A stretch of 64,000 nucleotides of DNA from Hafnia alvei (GCF_964063325.1 NZ_OZ061315.1:2852001-2916000), one strand, 5' to 3'. Shown: positions 8,731 through 18,192, counted from the first letter of the stretch. Numbers and translations: made by a program. Notes: a model not told the origin generated them from the letters alone.

Positions 8731-8913
8731 GAACTGCCAACAGGGATGTTGGCGGTAGGTTGAGGGCGCACAGGACGTGCGCTCCAAGACCGGTCGGTCA
8801 AACAACTCGGTAAAAAGCGCGAGAGTCGAGAGGTTGCGCGCTGGCAACCTCTCGTCGGACGCCTACACCAACGGCTCCACGGGAACTCAAATGCTGACCG
8901 GCGTACGAAATCC
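8731..8913 (-). repeat. Dispersed structured repeat, unit 2b (inverted relative to 2a)
   Basis: Hairpin GCCAAC-AGGGAT-GTTGGC (8736-8753), then a 10-bp hairpin (8827-8836 with 8845-8854) followed by TCGGACGCC, and CGAAATCCAT at the end, a variant of the inverted TAAGGTTTCG motif. The layout is that of 743-910. Units 2a and 2b fill the flgK-flgJ gap; no gene was found there. Confidence 0.65.
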
Positions 8914-8928
8914 ATCACCTCTCAGCCC

Positions 8929-9867
8929 CTAAAACAACTTCTCCAAATCCGTGGTATAAGCCTTCACCGCCTGTGCGCCGGCGTTTTTAATCTGCCCTAT
9001 CACCTGCACTAATTTGCTGGCGTAGTTCGGGTCAGTGGCGTAGCCCGCTTTCTGCAAAGCGTGCGCGGCCTGCTCTGGCGTATTGGCATTGGCGACGTTG
9101 GCATAGCGTGGATTATTGGTAATCAGCTGAACGTAATCGCTGATCGCCTCCAGATACGATCCATAAACACGGAACTTGGCCTTCACTTTGTGTGCCGCCC
9201 CGTTCTCATATTCGGTGGTAGCGATCTCCGTGGTTGGGCCGTCCCAGCTTTTCCCAGCTTTAATCCCAAACAGGTTGTAGCTGCGCGAACCATCCGGCGT
9301 AGGAATTTCACGCTGCCCCCAGCCGGACTCCAGCGCGGCCTGCGCCACAATCAGCTGATGTGGTATCCCGCTTTGCTGGCTGGCGACCCGTGCCGCACCG
9401 CTTAACTGGGTGACAAACTCCCCGTTGTTGGTTGGCATCGGTGAACCATTCTGCGGAATACGCGGCATCGCACGGCGCATCACCTGCTCGAGCGCCCGAA
9501 CCGGCATACTTTGGATAGTCTCGCCATCCAGCGCCATCGGGGTGCTTCCCACGCTGTCTGGAATAGTTGTTTTACTGCCGGAAAGCTGCTGAACCAGCAT
9601 ATCGGCAATGCCTAAGCTGCCCGACATCTCCTGCGCGATCTGCTGGTCATACATCGACGTATACAGCTTGGTTTGTTCGGTGCTTAGCTCCCCATCCTGA
9701 GGCAAGGCCGCACGCATGCTTTTCAGCATCATTTGCACGAACACCCCTTCCATCTGCTTAGCGGTTTCACGAATCGCTTGATCCGACCCCGCAGCCGTAT
9801 GGCGTTTGAGCTGGTTTAGCGCCTGCGCGTCATACGCCGCACTTCCTAGAGAGAAGCTATCATTCAT
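8929..9867 (-). CDS. flgJ: Rod scaffolding protein and peptidoglycan hydrolase FlgJ
   Basis: Caps the growing rod and cuts the peptidoglycan so the rod can pass. 312 aa from the ATG that shares one base with the flgI stop; the frame is open 10 codons further up into flgI. The N-terminal rod-binding domain (KQMEGVFVQMMLKSMRAALP) is followed by a GH73-type muramidase domain from about residue 150, with the catalytic Glu in AALESGWGQ (about residue 180). Last gene of the flgB-J run. Confidence 0.96.
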   Translation of the reverse strand: MNDSFSLGSAAYDAQALNQLKRHTAAGSDQAIRETAKQMEGVFVQMMLKSMRAALPQDGELSTEQTKLYTSMYDQQIAQEMSGSLGIADMLVQQLSGSKTTIPDSVGSTPMALDGETIQSMPVRALEQVMRRAMPRIPQNGSPMPTNNGEFVTQLSGAARVASQQSGIPHQLIVAQAALESGWGQREIPTPDGSRSYNLFGIKAGKSWDGPTTEIATTEYENGAAHKVKAKFRVYGSYLEAISDYVQLITNNPRYANVANANTPEQAAHALQKAGYATDPNYASKLVQVIGQIKNAGAQAVKAYTTDLEKLF

Positions 9868-11012
9868 CAGATAATTTCCAATTTGGCACGTAAACAACCG
9901 GCACTTTGCATGGCTTGCAAAATCGACATCAGATCGTTAGGCGTTGCGCCCAACGCGTTCAATGTGCGAACCACGCTGTTGAGGTTGGCGCTAGAGCGAA
10001 CCTGCTGAAGCGAGCCCTGTCCCTGCTGAACCGAAATCTGCGTATTTGGCGTTACCACGGTTTGCCCACCGCCAAACGGAGTATTGGGCTGGCTGACGGT
10101 GTTTTGACGATCCACCACTACCGACAAATTCCCCTGCGCAACGGCACAGGAATCCAGCTCAACGTTACGGTTCATGACCACCGAACCGGTACGCGAGTTA
10201 ACGATAACCTTGGCGTCAAAGCTGCCGACAGAAACTTCAATGTTCTGAATATTCGCCAACACCCGCACCTGATTACTGCTGCCCTGCGGCACCAAAACCT
10301 GCACGGTACGGGCATCTAACGGCGTAGCCGACCCCATTCCGCCAAAACGGTTAATCGAATCGCTGATCCGCTGTGCCAGACTGAAATCTTCGTCATTAAG
10401 CTGAAGATTGATGATATTGCTGTTACCAAAGGTGCTGGCAATTTCACGTTCAATAGTGGCACCACCGGTAATACGCCCCCCCGCCAGCTGGTTCACCTGT
10501 ACGCTGCTGCCGCCCGCCGAGGCTCCGGCTCCGCCAACTAAGACGTTGCCCTGCGCAAGCGCATAAACCTGATTATCAACCCCTTTCATCGGCGTCATCA
10601 GCAACGTACCGCCGCGCAGGCTTTTCGCATTACCCATCGAAGAAACGACGACGTCAATGTTTTGCCCCGCACGCGAAAACGCGGGCAGCTTGGCGGTCAC
10701 CATCACCGCCGCCACGTTTTTGAGCTGCATGTTGGTCCCCGCTGGCACGGTAATTCCCAGCTGTGACAGCATGTTATTCAGGCTTTGGGTAGTAAATGGG
10801 GTTTGCATGGTTTGGTCACCCGAACCATCTAGCCCAACCACCAACCCATAGCCGATAAGGGCGTTATCACGTACGCCCTGAACGGTCGTGAGATCACGAA
10901 TACGCTCGGCGCTCGCGCTTTGTGCGGCGAGGCTAAGACACACTATCAACCCAACCAATAGCGTTTTTGTCTGGTATGCCGCACGCATAGAGCCATATTT
11001 CAGTAAGCTCAT
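9867..11012 (-). CDS. flgI: Flagellar P-ring protein FlgI
   Basis: Forms the P ring around the rod in the peptidoglycan layer; exported by Sec. The mature part is standard ([39 protein letters not shown]). The signal peptide ends at AQSASA. The start is uncertain: in-frame ATGs occur at 11039, 11012 and 10988, giving 390, 381 or 373 aa. AAGG lies about 9 bases before the first, AAGGA 14 bases before the second, and the third gives the shortest, most typical signal peptide. FlgA assists its assembly. Confidence 0.93.
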   Translation of the reverse strand: MSLLKYGSMRAAYQTKTLLVGLIVCLSLAAQSASAERIRDLTTVQGVRDNALIGYGLVVGLDGSGDQTMQTPFTTQSLNNMLSQLGITVPAGTNMQLKNVAAVMVTAKLPAFSRAGQNIDVVVSSMGNAKSLRGGTLLMTPMKGVDNQVYALAQGNVLVGGAGASAGGSSVQVNQLAGGRITGGATIEREIASTFGNSNIINLQLNDEDFSLAQRISDSINRFGGMGSATPLDARTVQVLVPQGSSNQVRVLANIQNIEVSVGSFDAKVIVNSRTGSVVMNRNVELDSCAVAQGNLSVVVDRQNTVSQPNTPFGGGQTVVTPNTQISVQQGQGSLQQVRSSANLNSVVRTLNALGATPNDLMSILQAMQSAGCLRAKLEII

Positions 11013-11053
11013 TTTTATAAAACCATTCCTTATCAACATAGGGTCAGACCTTA

Positions 11054-11857
11054 TTAATACGGTGAAAGGTTGAGGAAGAACCGCTGCAACCAACCCATGT
11101 TTTGCGCTTCGTTGATATACCCGCTGCCGACATATTCGATGCGAGCATCAGCCACCTGCGTGGAAACCACGGTGTTGCTGCCGCTGATGGTGCGAGGATT
11201 CACAACGCCGGAGAAACGAATAAATTCGGTGCCTTGGTTAATCGCTATCTGTTTTTCGCCCACCACTTTCAGGTTGCCGTTGGCTAAAACTTCCGCCACG
11301 GTCACGGTAATAGTGCCGTTAAAGGTGTTGTTGGCGTTGGCTCCGCCTTTACCGCCAAACTGGTTGTCGCCCGACATATTCATATCGGCACGCGCGTTGC
11401 CAAACAGTCCTTCCAGATAGCGCGGCGTGGTCGCCACTTCAAAGCTGGATTTGCCGTTACGGCTGGCGTTCGCCGAAGAGCTTTTGCTGGCGCTAACGTT
11501 TTCTTGCAGCGCGATGGTGAGCGTATCGCCAACGTTGCGCGGACGGCGATCCTCAAACAGCGGCTGGTAGCCGTAGTTCATCGGCTGCACGCTTTGGAAA
11601 ATAGAACCATTGGCAATTGGCGGTGCCGCCGGTGCCGGTGAGGCCGTGGTGGTTCCCTTCACGATTTGATCGTGAGGAATGTAGGCACAGCCGGAAAGCA
11701 GTAAAGCCGCACTCAATGCGGCACTGATAATAAGTTTGCTTGAAACCCCCTCCCAGCCTCCCCCTTTACAGGGGAAGGAGCCGATCGCGTTCCTACCGTC
11801 CCCTGACATACGGGGTAAGGTGGGGTTATAGCGTACGTCTGATGTCTCAATAAACAT
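11054..11857 (-). CDS. flgH: Flagellar L-ring lipoprotein FlgH with extended N-terminus
   Basis: Outer-membrane ring protein. The lipobox is ALLLSGC (Cys at about residue 57), and the mature part is typical ([47 protein letters not shown]). The only ATG with a ribosome site (AAGGA, 11 bases upstream) is at 11857, which leaves about 40 residues before the hydrophobic signal core; family members have roughly 5-15. The extra residues are encoded by a 111-bp element (11740-11850) inserted in frame. A second ATG at 11809 lies inside that element without a clear ribosome site. Whether the long n-region is tolerated is unknown. Confidence 0.93.
   Translation of the reverse strand: MFIETSDVRYNPTLPRMSGDGRNAIGSFPCKGGGWEGVSSKLIISAALSAALLLSGCAYIPHDQIVKGTTTASPAPAAPPIANGSIFQSVQPMNYGYQPLFEDRRPRNVGDTLTIALQENVSASKSSSANASRNGKSSFEVATTPRYLEGLFGNARADMNMSGDNQFGGKGGANANNTFNGTITVTVAEVLANGNLKVVGEKQIAINQGTEFIRFSGVVNPRTISGSNTVVSTQVADARIEYVGSGYINEAQNMGWLQRFFLNLSPY
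11740..11850. mobile_element. 111-bp MITE-like element fused in frame to flgH
   Basis: Imperfect terminal inverted repeats TTGAAAC (11740-11746) and GTCTCAA (11844-11850) bound a segment with two hairpins: CCCCT-TTAC-AGGGG (about 11761-11774) and CCCC-TGACATAC-GGGG (about 11800-11815). The length of 111 bp is 37 codons with no stop in the flgH frame. The phrases CCCTCCCAGCCTCCCCCTT and CAGGGGAAGGAGC resemble dispersed intergenic repeats of enterobacteria. Only one copy lies in the window, so mobility is inferred. Confidence 0.6.
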
Positions 11858-11871
11858 GCGGCTATCAGTCC

Positions 11872-12654
11872 TTAGAGCTGCGTTAAGCGCTGCAGCATCT
11901 GGTCAGACGTTGTCACGGCTTTACTGTTGATCTCATAGGCGCGCTGAGTTTGGATCATATTGACCAACTCTTCGGCCACATTGACGTTCGAGGTTTCAAC
12001 ATAGCCTTGATACAGCATGCCAGCACCGTTCAGGCCAGGCGTGCTTTCGGTCGGTGCGCCAGAGCTTTCTGTTTCTTGATACAGATTTTCACCCACGCTT
12101 TCCAAACCCGCATCGTTGATAAAGGTGGTTAGCGTCAGCTGCCCAACCTGCGTGGTCGCGGTTTGGCCTTGCTGATTCACGCTCACAATACCGTCACGGC
12201 CGATGGTCAGCTTGGTGGCGTTAGCAGGGATAGTGATCGCGGGAACCACTTGGAAACCACTCGAGGTTACCAACTGACCATTTTGGTCAACCTGAAATGA
12301 TCCATCACGGGTATAGGCCAGCGTGCCGTCCGGCTGCTGGACTTGGAAGAAACCTTGGCCTTTGATTGCAACGTCGCGGCTGTTGTCGGTTTGCGACAGG
12401 TTGCCTTGGCTATGCAAGCGCTCGGTGGCAACAGGACGCACACCGGTACCAATCTGTAAACCCGATGGCAGCGTAGTTTGCTCGGAAGATTGTGCTCCCG
12501 GCTGACGCAGCGTTTGGTACATCAGATCTTCAAATACCGCACGTTGGCGTTTAAAGCCGTTGGTGCTGACGTTCGCCAAGTTGTTGGCGATAACGTCCAT
12601 GTTAGTTTGCTGGGCTTCAAGCCCGGTTTTTGCGATGTACAGTGAACGGATCAT
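11872..12654 (-). CDS. flgG: Flagellar distal rod protein FlgG
   Basis: Builds the distal rod. 260 aa, the standard length, with the N-terminal rod motif ([37 protein letters not shown], in two parts: ARTGL-like start and [13 protein letters not shown]) and C-terminal motif ([19 protein letters not shown]). Lies between flgF and flgH on the - strand. Confidence 0.97.
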   Translation of the reverse strand: MIRSLYIAKTGLEAQQTNMDVIANNLANVSTNGFKRQRAVFEDLMYQTLRQPGAQSSEQTTLPSGLQIGTGVRPVATERLHSQGNLSQTDNSRDVAIKGQGFFQVQQPDGTLAYTRDGSFQVDQNGQLVTSSGFQVVPAITIPANATKLTIGRDGIVSVNQQGQTATTQVGQLTLTTFINDAGLESVGENLYQETESSGAPTESTPGLNGAGMLYQGYVETSNVNVAEELVNMIQTQRAYEINSKAVTTSDQMLQRLTQL

Positions 12655-12693
12655 TCAAACACTCCTACAGTTATTCAAATCGCGCAGCGGCTA

Positions 12694-13449
12694 TTAACTC
12701 AATGACAACAGCTGGTTGGCTTTTTGTTCGTTGTCATCCACGCTGCGAATGACCTTCATCTGCATTTCAAAACGACGGGCGTTGGCGATCATATCGACCA
12801 TGGTATCCACCGGTTTAACGTTGCTTCCTTCCAACACGCCGGGCATCAGGCGAACCTCAGGGTCGAGCGTCAGCGTGGCACCGCGTTGCTGCTGTGCTTC
12901 AGCCGTGAGATGAAACAGGCCGTCGTCACCGTGCTGAACTTCCTGCGCCGTGGCTTTCACCAGCTTCAAACGCCCGACCTGAGTCGTGGTGTTCGGCTGG
13001 TCGCCCGCGCCGAGCGCGGTGATGGTGCCGTCTGCCGCAATAGTGACTTCCGCGCGATCGGGGATTGCGATCGGGCCGTTATCGCCTATCACTAAGTTGC
13101 CCTGCGAGGTCAGCTGCCCTGCGGTGTTAATCTGTAAACTACCGTTGCGGGTATAGGCTTCCGTACCGTCGGCATTACGCACCGCCAGCCAGCCATCCTG
13201 CTGCAAAGCCACGTCCAGAGGGCGCTCGGTGTAGTCCAGCTTGCCCATGCTCATGTCGTGCATCGGCGTTGACGCAGCGACCAGCGTGCGGGTTTCAATG
13301 CTATCGCCTTCTACCGGCACCGCGCGTAGCGCTGCCAACTGAGCACGAAAGCCGGGCGTGCTGGCGTTCGCCATGTTGTTGGCGGTAATTGACTGCTGTT
13401 CGAGGGTTTGGCTTGCGGCCCCCATCGCGGTATAAATCGCGTGATCCAT
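12694..13449 (-). CDS. flgF: Flagellar proximal rod protein FlgF
   Basis: Proximal rod subunit. 251 aa; conserved N-terminus (MDHAIYTAMGAASQTLEQQS, NNMANASTPGFRAQ) and C-terminus (MVDMIANARRFEMQMKVI). Normal length and context between flgE and flgG. Confidence 0.97.
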   Translation of the reverse strand: MDHAIYTAMGAASQTLEQQSITANNMANASTPGFRAQLAALRAVPVEGDSIETRTLVAASTPMHDMSMGKLDYTERPLDVALQQDGWLAVRNADGTEAYTRNGSLQINTAGQLTSQGNLVIGDNGPIAIPDRAEVTIAADGTITALGAGDQPNTTTQVGRLKLVKATAQEVQHGDDGLFHLTAEAQQQRGATLTLDPEVRLMPGVLEGSNVKPVDTMVDMIANARRFEMQMKVIRSVDDNEQKANQLLSLS

Positions 13450-13517
13450 AGCATCTGCCTGTTACCTCTGAGCGCAGCGAGTTTCCTCTGCGCCCAGAAG
13501 ATGTGGGTAAGTGATAA

Positions 13518-14762
13518 TTAACGCAGGTTAACCAGCGTTTGCAGGATCTGATCCTGCGTTTTGATGGTCTGCGCGTTGGACTGGTAGTTACGCTGGGCAA
13601 CAATCATGTTGACCAGTTCTTTACTCAGATCGACGTTTGACGCCTCTACCGCCCCGCTGGTCAATGCGCCCAAGCCGCTTGCGCCGGGAACACCCACAAT
13701 CGCCTGACCGGAAGTCGCGCTCTCTTTCCACATGTTGTTGCCCTCAGACTGTAGGCCTTCTGGGTTGGCAAAGTTGGCCATCACAATCTGGGCAAGCAGC
13801 TGAGTTTGCTGGTTGGAGTAGGTACCGGTGATGGTGCCGTCGTCGTTAATCTGATAGCCGGTCATCTCACCAGCCGCATAGCCGTCTTGGCTCTTGGCGG
13901 TCACACCGTCTTTACCGGTGTTTTGCTGCATGGAGCCGGTGAAGGTCAGATTGAAGTTTTGCGCTGGCGCACCGTTATTAGCCGCCATGTTCAGCGCTAA
14001 AGGCGTGCCAGAATTTTGCAGCGTACCGTTTTGGTCAAACTCTAACTTACCTGCATTTTGTGGTGCCGCACCCGTTGCAGCCGCGCTGTCCACGCTGTAC
14101 ACCGTCCACGGCGTGACGGTGCCCGTTGCAGGTGGCGTCGCTGCTGTAGGTGTGCCCTTCACAAAATAGAGATTCATGTTGTGGGAGTTACCCAGCGAAT
14201 CGTAGGTGGTGATGGAGGTGGCGTAGGTATAGGAATCAACGTCATCCACTTTGAACGGGGTATTCTTAGGTGCGTCATGCGCCGAATTCAGGTTCATGCT
14301 CATGTTGCCTGAGCTACTGGCCTTGGCGGGCATCATGCCGGTTGGGATCTGAATCGCTGAAGGCTGCGCACCCTGCTGAATGGTTGGCGGTGAGCCCGCA
14401 GCCGGATAACCGGTCAGGAATACGCCCTGCGCATTGGTCAGGAAGTTGTCCTGGTTTTTGGTGAACTGTCCATTACGTGAGTAATACACGCCACCGTTGG
14501 CATCTTGCATGCGGAAGAAACCGTTACCGCTGATAGCCACATCCAAACCACGGTTGGTGGTGGTGGTGATACCGTCGGTGAAGTCCTGCTGCACGCTGGC
14601 GACTTTTACGCCTAGACCCACTTTAGAGCCGGCAAACATATCGGCAAAGGTTACCGAGCCGGATTTAAACCCTACGGTTTGCGAGTTGGCGATGTTGTTG
14701 CCGATAACGTCGAGGTTACTGGCGGCGGCGTTTAATCCGCTGACTGCTTGGTTGAATCCCAT
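13518..14762 (-). CDS. flgE: Flagellar hook protein FlgE
   Basis: Main subunit of the hook. 414 aa; N-terminal D0 (FNQAVSGLNAAASNLDVIGN, NNIANSQTVGFKSG) and C-terminal D0 (LSKELVNMIVAQRNYQSNAQ), with a surface-exposed Ala/Gly/Pro-rich middle. Exported by the flagellar type III route; its assembly needs the FlgD cap encoded next door. Confidence 0.97.
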   Translation of the reverse strand: MGFNQAVSGLNAAASNLDVIGNNIANSQTVGFKSGSVTFADMFAGSKVGLGVKVASVQQDFTDGITTTTNRGLDVAISGNGFFRMQDANGGVYYSRNGQFTKNQDNFLTNAQGVFLTGYPAAGSPPTIQQGAQPSAIQIPTGMMPAKASSSGNMSMNLNSAHDAPKNTPFKVDDVDSYTYATSITTYDSLGNSHNMNLYFVKGTPTAATPPATGTVTPWTVYSVDSAAATGAAPQNAGKLEFDQNGTLQNSGTPLALNMAANNGAPAQNFNLTFTGSMQQNTGKDGVTAKSQDGYAAGEMTGYQINDDGTITGTYSNQQTQLLAQIVMANFANPEGLQSEGNNMWKESATSGQAIVGVPGASGLGALTSGAVEASNVDLSKELVNMIVAQRNYQSNAQTIKTQDQILQTLVNLR

Positions 14763-14815
14763 GTGAGGTCCTGTATCTGAAGGTCAAAATAAGCGATTAG
14801 AAAAATCCGTCAGCG

Positions 14816-15517
14816 CTACAAAATCTGGCGCACGTCATCAAGCGAAGCCGTGCCCGCCATACCAAGCTCCAGCAACGCGCCATTACCGTTTTTGGTTACG
14901 CCGTTAACCATGCCAAAGTGCAGCGGCTGAACCACCATCGGCTGGCCTTGATTGGTTGCGCTAACGCTGAAGGTGTACGCACCGTTTGGCACATTGGTGC
15001 CGTCGGTTTGGGTACCATCCCAGGTGTAGCTGTGAACCCCAGCGGTTTGGGTGCCCAAATCAATTTGCTTAACGACCACGCCGTTGGCATCGCTGATGCT
15101 AACCACAACGCTTTGCGCGCCACTTTCTAGCTCAAACCCAAACGGTGTAGTGCTGGTGGTGGTATCGCCTTCGTTTTTGCCAGCCAAAATATTTTTGCCT
15201 GGGATCATCACGCCATGACCAATCAGGCTGCTGGCCTGTAAAGACTGGTTGCTATTGATCTGGCCGGAAATAGAACCCAGCGTGGTATTGAGTTTTTCAA
15301 TGCCGCTGACGGTGTTGATCTGCGCCAGTTGGCTGGTTAGCTCATTGTTTTGTAGCGGATTGGTAGGGTCCTGATTCTTTAGCTGCGCAACCAAAAGCGT
15401 CAGGAAGCTGTTGCTTAAGTCCTGACTGTTTTGGCTGGTTAGCCCATTGCTGCTGTTGGTTTTGTTGGTTGCGCTGGAAATATCAACCGGATCATTTAGC
15501 GAGACAGAAACTGCCAT
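14816..15517 (-). CDS. flgD: Flagellar hook assembly protein FlgD
   Basis: Hook-capping scaffold required to polymerise FlgE. 233 aa; conserved SNSFLTLLVAQLKNQDPTNP and SQLAQINTVSGIEKLN near the N-terminus, then an FlgD Ig-like/tudor-like domain (GFELESGAQSVVVSISDANG, TYTWDGTQ-type run). Follows flgC. Confidence 0.97.
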   Translation of the reverse strand: MAVSVSLNDPVDISSATNKTNSSNGLTSQNSQDLSNSFLTLLVAQLKNQDPTNPLQNNELTSQLAQINTVSGIEKLNTTLGSISGQINSNQSLQASSLIGHGVMIPGKNILAGKNEGDTTTSTTPFGFELESGAQSVVVSISDANGVVVKQIDLGTQTAGVHSYTWDGTQTDGTNVPNGAYTFSVSATNQGQPMVVQPLHFGMVNGVTKNGNGALLELGMAGTASLDDVRQIL

Positions 15518-15528
15518 AGCGCCTCCTG

Positions 15529-15933
15529 TTATTGACCAAGCGTTAATGTTTTCATCATTAACGATTTGGTGGTGTTGAGAACTTCGACGTTGGCCTGATA
15601 GCTGCGTGAGGCGGCGATGGAGTTCACCATTTCCCCCACCACGTCGACGTTAGGCATCCGCACATACCCTTTGGCATCGGCTAACGGATTACCCGGTTGG
15701 TACACCAAACGCTCTGGCGACGGATCGTCCACCAGCTGCGAGACTTTCACTCCGCCGGTTTCCTGCCCTGGCGCAGCCTGAACTTCAAATACCACCTGCT
15801 TGGCGCGGTAGGGTTCGCCGTCAGGTCCGGTAACGCTGTCGGCGTTAGCCATGTTGCTGGCCGCCACGTTCATACGCTGCGACTGAGCCGCTAGCGCCGA
15901 ACCGGAAATATTAAAAATGTTGAGCATCGACAT
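15529..15933 (-). CDS. flgC: Flagellar proximal rod protein FlgC
   Basis: Rod subunit. 134 aa; conserved [20 protein letters not shown] and C-terminal [19 protein letters not shown]. Starts 5 bp after flgB. Standard length. Confidence 0.97.
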   Translation of the reverse strand: MSMLNIFNISGSALAAQSQRMNVAASNMANADSVTGPDGEPYRAKQVVFEVQAAPGQETGGVKVSQLVDDPSPERLVYQPGNPLADAKGYVRMPNVDVVGEMVNSIAASRSYQANVEVLNTTKSLMMKTLTLGQ

Positions 15934-15938
15934 GGTCG

Positions 15939-16352
15939 TTATCCTTGTTGCAACACAGACATCATGCTTTTGATCTGCCCGCTGATAACGGTGAGATCGG
16001 TTTGGTAACGCAGACTGTTATCAGCAAACTCGGTACGTTCACGATCCATATCTACGGTATTGCCATCCAGCGAAGGCTGATCGGGCACGCGGTAAAGCAT
16101 GTCCAGTTCAGGTGGCTGGAAATTCTGGGCTGGGATATGACGGCTGGAAGTGGTGGTGAGGGAAACACCACTGCCGTTCACTCGGCCTTGTTCAATGGCT
16201 CGCGTGAGCTGTGATGAAAAATCAATATCTCTGGCTTGAAAACCAGGGGTATCAGCATTGGCGATATTGGCAGCCAGGATTTCCTGACGCTGTGCGCGTA
16301 GGTTTAAAGCTTCTTGCTGAAAACGTAACGCAGCATCCAGTTTATCGAGCAT
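15939..16352 (-). CDS. flgB: Flagellar proximal rod protein FlgB
   Basis: First rod gene of the operon. The chosen start ([20 protein letters not shown]) gives 137 aa, as in E. coli; the frame is open 15 codons further up, but that part is not conserved. [17 protein letters not shown] is the rod motif. Divergent from flgA, with an FlhDC-like operator between them. Confidence 0.96.
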   Translation of the reverse strand: MLDKLDAALRFQQEALNLRAQRQEILAANIANADTPGFQARDIDFSSQLTRAIEQGRVNGSGVSLTTTSSRHIPAQNFQPPELDMLYRVPDQPSLDGNTVDMDRERTEFADNSLRYQTDLTVISGQIKSMMSVLQQG

Positions 16353-16462
16353 ACCTTCTCCGCTAAGTGGTTTAGGACGCGCTGCCGCCGCATACAACGG
16401 GCCAGCAGATCGTCAAGAATGACAATTTGGAGTGGATAGCATAGACGTGGGTGAATACAGAC

Positions 16463-16507
16463 GATGGGAGGAATAAGCGCATAATGCGGCGCTATTTGTG
16501 GCCTTTA
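16463..16507. promoter_or_regulatory. Candidate FlhDC operator between flgB and flgA
   Basis: GATGGGAGGAATAAGCG (16463-16479) and, inverted, CGCTATTTGTGGCCTTT (16490-16506) approximate the FlhD4C2 half-site AAYGS-N2-3-AAATARCG. They are separated by 10 bp, the spacing known for this regulator. The right half-site (CAAATAGCG on the - strand) is the stronger. The site could serve both flgAMN and flgB-J as class 2 operons. Confidence 0.55.
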
Positions 16508-16579
16508 TTTTGCGGTGAAGACGTTAGACTAAGGAACTTAAGTTATCCGAATGCCGTCATCATCGCCCGCGGAGGCCAT

Positions 16580-17260
16580 ATGCGTTTTGGCTCATTGAAG
16601 CCGCTGTTCATTCTGAATGCCGCCCTATTAGGGGGTTTATTCTTGCCAGCCGCTCAGGCGGCATCGGCGCTTGAAGAGGGGTTGCACCAATTTTTTAGCC
16701 AGCAATACAGCGCTGAGAATCAGCAGGTCAACGTTAATATTCGATCCCCGCAGTCACAGTGGCCAAAGTGTGAGATGCCACAGTTTTCCATGCCCTCTTC
16801 GGCGCGTCGCTGGGGAGTCGTGAGCGTGCTTGCCCAATGTCCGCAGGATAAACGCTATTTGCAGGTTGAGGTTCAAGTCACGGGAGAATACCCCGTTGCT
16901 CAGTCGCCGCTCACTCGCGGTCAGCATATCAGCCCGGCTGATTTCAAAATGACACAGGGCCGTTTGGATAAGCTCCCGGCAGGCAGCATTATGGAAATAA
17001 GCCAGCTCGATAGTGCGGTATTAACGCGTGATTTAGCCGCAGGTCAAACGGTCACCGCGTCAATGATACGCCGTTCGTGGATAATCAAAGCGGGCCAGTC
17101 GGTGCAGATTTTGGCTCAGGGAGACGGCTTCAACGTCACCAGCGAAGGGAAAGCGCTCAACAATGCGGCCATCGCCGACAGCGTTCGAGTACGCTTAGCA
17201 TCAGGGCAAATTATCACCGGCAAGGCCACCGAGCAGGGTTCAATAACGCTGCTAATGTGA
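16580..17260 (+). CDS. flgA: P-ring assembly chaperone FlgA
   Basis: Periplasmic chaperone for FlgI. The ATG at 16580 is preceded by GGAGG and gives 226 aa with a signal peptide ending near AAQAA (about residue 27); the frame is open to 16451, but that part would bury the signal. The C-terminal SAF/ChapFlgA domain is recognisable (VAQSPLTRGQHISPADF, VLTRDLAAGQTVTASM, AGQSVQILAQGDGFNVTSEG). Divergent from flgB. Confidence 0.95.
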   Translation: MRFGSLKPLFILNAALLGGLFLPAAQAASALEEGLHQFFSQQYSAENQQVNVNIRSPQSQWPKCEMPQFSMPSSARRWGVVSVLAQCPQDKRYLQVEVQVTGEYPVAQSPLTRGQHISPADFKMTQGRLDKLPAGSIMEISQLDSAVLTRDLAAGQTVTASMIRRSWIIKAGQSVQILAQGDGFNVTSEGKALNNAAIADSVRVRLASGQIITGKATEQGSITLLM

Positions 17261-17341
17261 TTATTTCAGCCAATGACCGCGTTTTTTTGGTGTTTTTTGA
17301 AAAAAAAGTGCAATAAATCGATCGAAACAAGCAATTATGAC

Positions 17342-17368
17342 TAAAGTTATTGGCTGCCGGGCCGATGG
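17342..17368 (+). promoter_or_regulatory. Sigma-28 (FliA) promoter of flgMN
   Basis: TAAAGTTA, 11 bases, GCCGATGG: seven of eight matches in the -35 block and six of eight in the -10 block at exact spacing, 79 bp before flgM. This is the expected class 3 promoter letting FlgM be made after its own release of sigma-28. Confidence 0.9.
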
Positions 17369-17447
17369 TACAAACAGAGAAAAACACGTTGTCGCTGTGT
17401 TTAATGACAGAACAGGCTAGCGCCAACTAACCAGTGAGATAATGACA

Positions 17448-17747
17448 ATGAGCATAGATCGCACCCATTCGCTGAGCGGTGTAACTCCGATTCAGCCAAG
17501 AGAAGCATCCGAAATTCAGCAACAAAAACGCAAAGAGGCGACCAGCCAACCTGCGGTTGACGGCGCACAGGTTAAATTAAGCGATGCGCAATCACGCTTG
17601 ATGCAGCCTAACGGCCAAGATATCAACGTGGAACGCGTTGAAGCATTGAAGCTGGCTATCCGTAACGGCGAGTTGAGCATGGATACCGGTAAAATTGCCG
17701 ACGCGCTGTTGCAGGACACCCACGATTTACTGAAATCAAACGACTGA
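17448..17747 (+). CDS. flgM: Anti-sigma-28 factor FlgM
   Basis: Binds and holds FliA until the hook is finished, then is exported. The start at the second ATG ([11 protein letters not shown]) matches homologues and has GTGAG upstream; an ATG two codons earlier is also in frame. 99 aa, with a disordered N-terminus and a C-terminal sigma-binding part ([34 protein letters not shown]). Confidence 0.96.
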   Translation: MSIDRTHSLSGVTPIQPREASEIQQQKRKEATSQPAVDGAQVKLSDAQSRLMQPNGQDINVERVEALKLAIRNGELSMDTGKIADALLQDTHDLLKSND

Positions 17748-17760
17748 CAGGTAGTCATCT

Positions 17761-18186
17761 ATGCCCGGAACGTTAGACGTGCTGCAACACATGTTGGACA
17801 CCCTGAAAACGCTTGAAGTTGAGCTTGAAAACGAACAGTCACTATTGTGTGCCGGTCGTGTAGACGCAGTGCGTTTGCAGGCCGCCACCTTAGAAAAAGA
17901 GAATCTGCTCGCCACGCTTCGCCATCAGGAACAGCATCGTCATAATACCGGCGATCAAGCCCCCTATTCAGAAGATGCCGAACTTTCAACGCTGTGGCAA
18001 AGCATCATGGATCTCACTAAGAGATTACACGATATGAACCAGCACAACGGCATGCTGCTCAACCAACATCTCACCCGCAATCAAGGCGCACTCGATACGC
18101 TGAAAAGCCGCCATGGGCAATCGCTGTATGGCCCCGATGGACAGGCGCAAAGCGGGATGATTACGGGCAGGAAGTTGAGTATTTAA
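17761..18186 (+). CDS. flgN: Flagellar export chaperone FlgN
   Basis: Cytoplasmic chaperone for FlgK and FlgL. 141 aa, predicted helical and coiled-coil; conserved LEVELENEQSLLCAGRVDAV near the N-terminus and HNGMLLNQHLTRNQGALDTL near the C-terminus. Follows flgM by 13 bp. Confidence 0.95.
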   Translation: MPGTLDVLQHMLDTLKTLEVELENEQSLLCAGRVDAVRLQAATLEKENLLATLRHQEQHRHNTGDQAPYSEDAELSTLWQSIMDLTKRLHDMNQHNGMLLNQHLTRNQGALDTLKSRHGQSLYGPDGQAQSGMITGRKLSI

Positions 18187-18192
18187 AGAAAA

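Noticed and set aside
8359..8918. Open frames of 72-78 codons in the flgK-flgJ gap
   Set aside because: They coincide with the hairpin repeats and the flgK promoter and share no protein features.
11740..11850. flgH as a pseudogene
   Set aside because: The frame is uninterrupted from a good ribosome site to a normal C-terminus; the insert is in frame.
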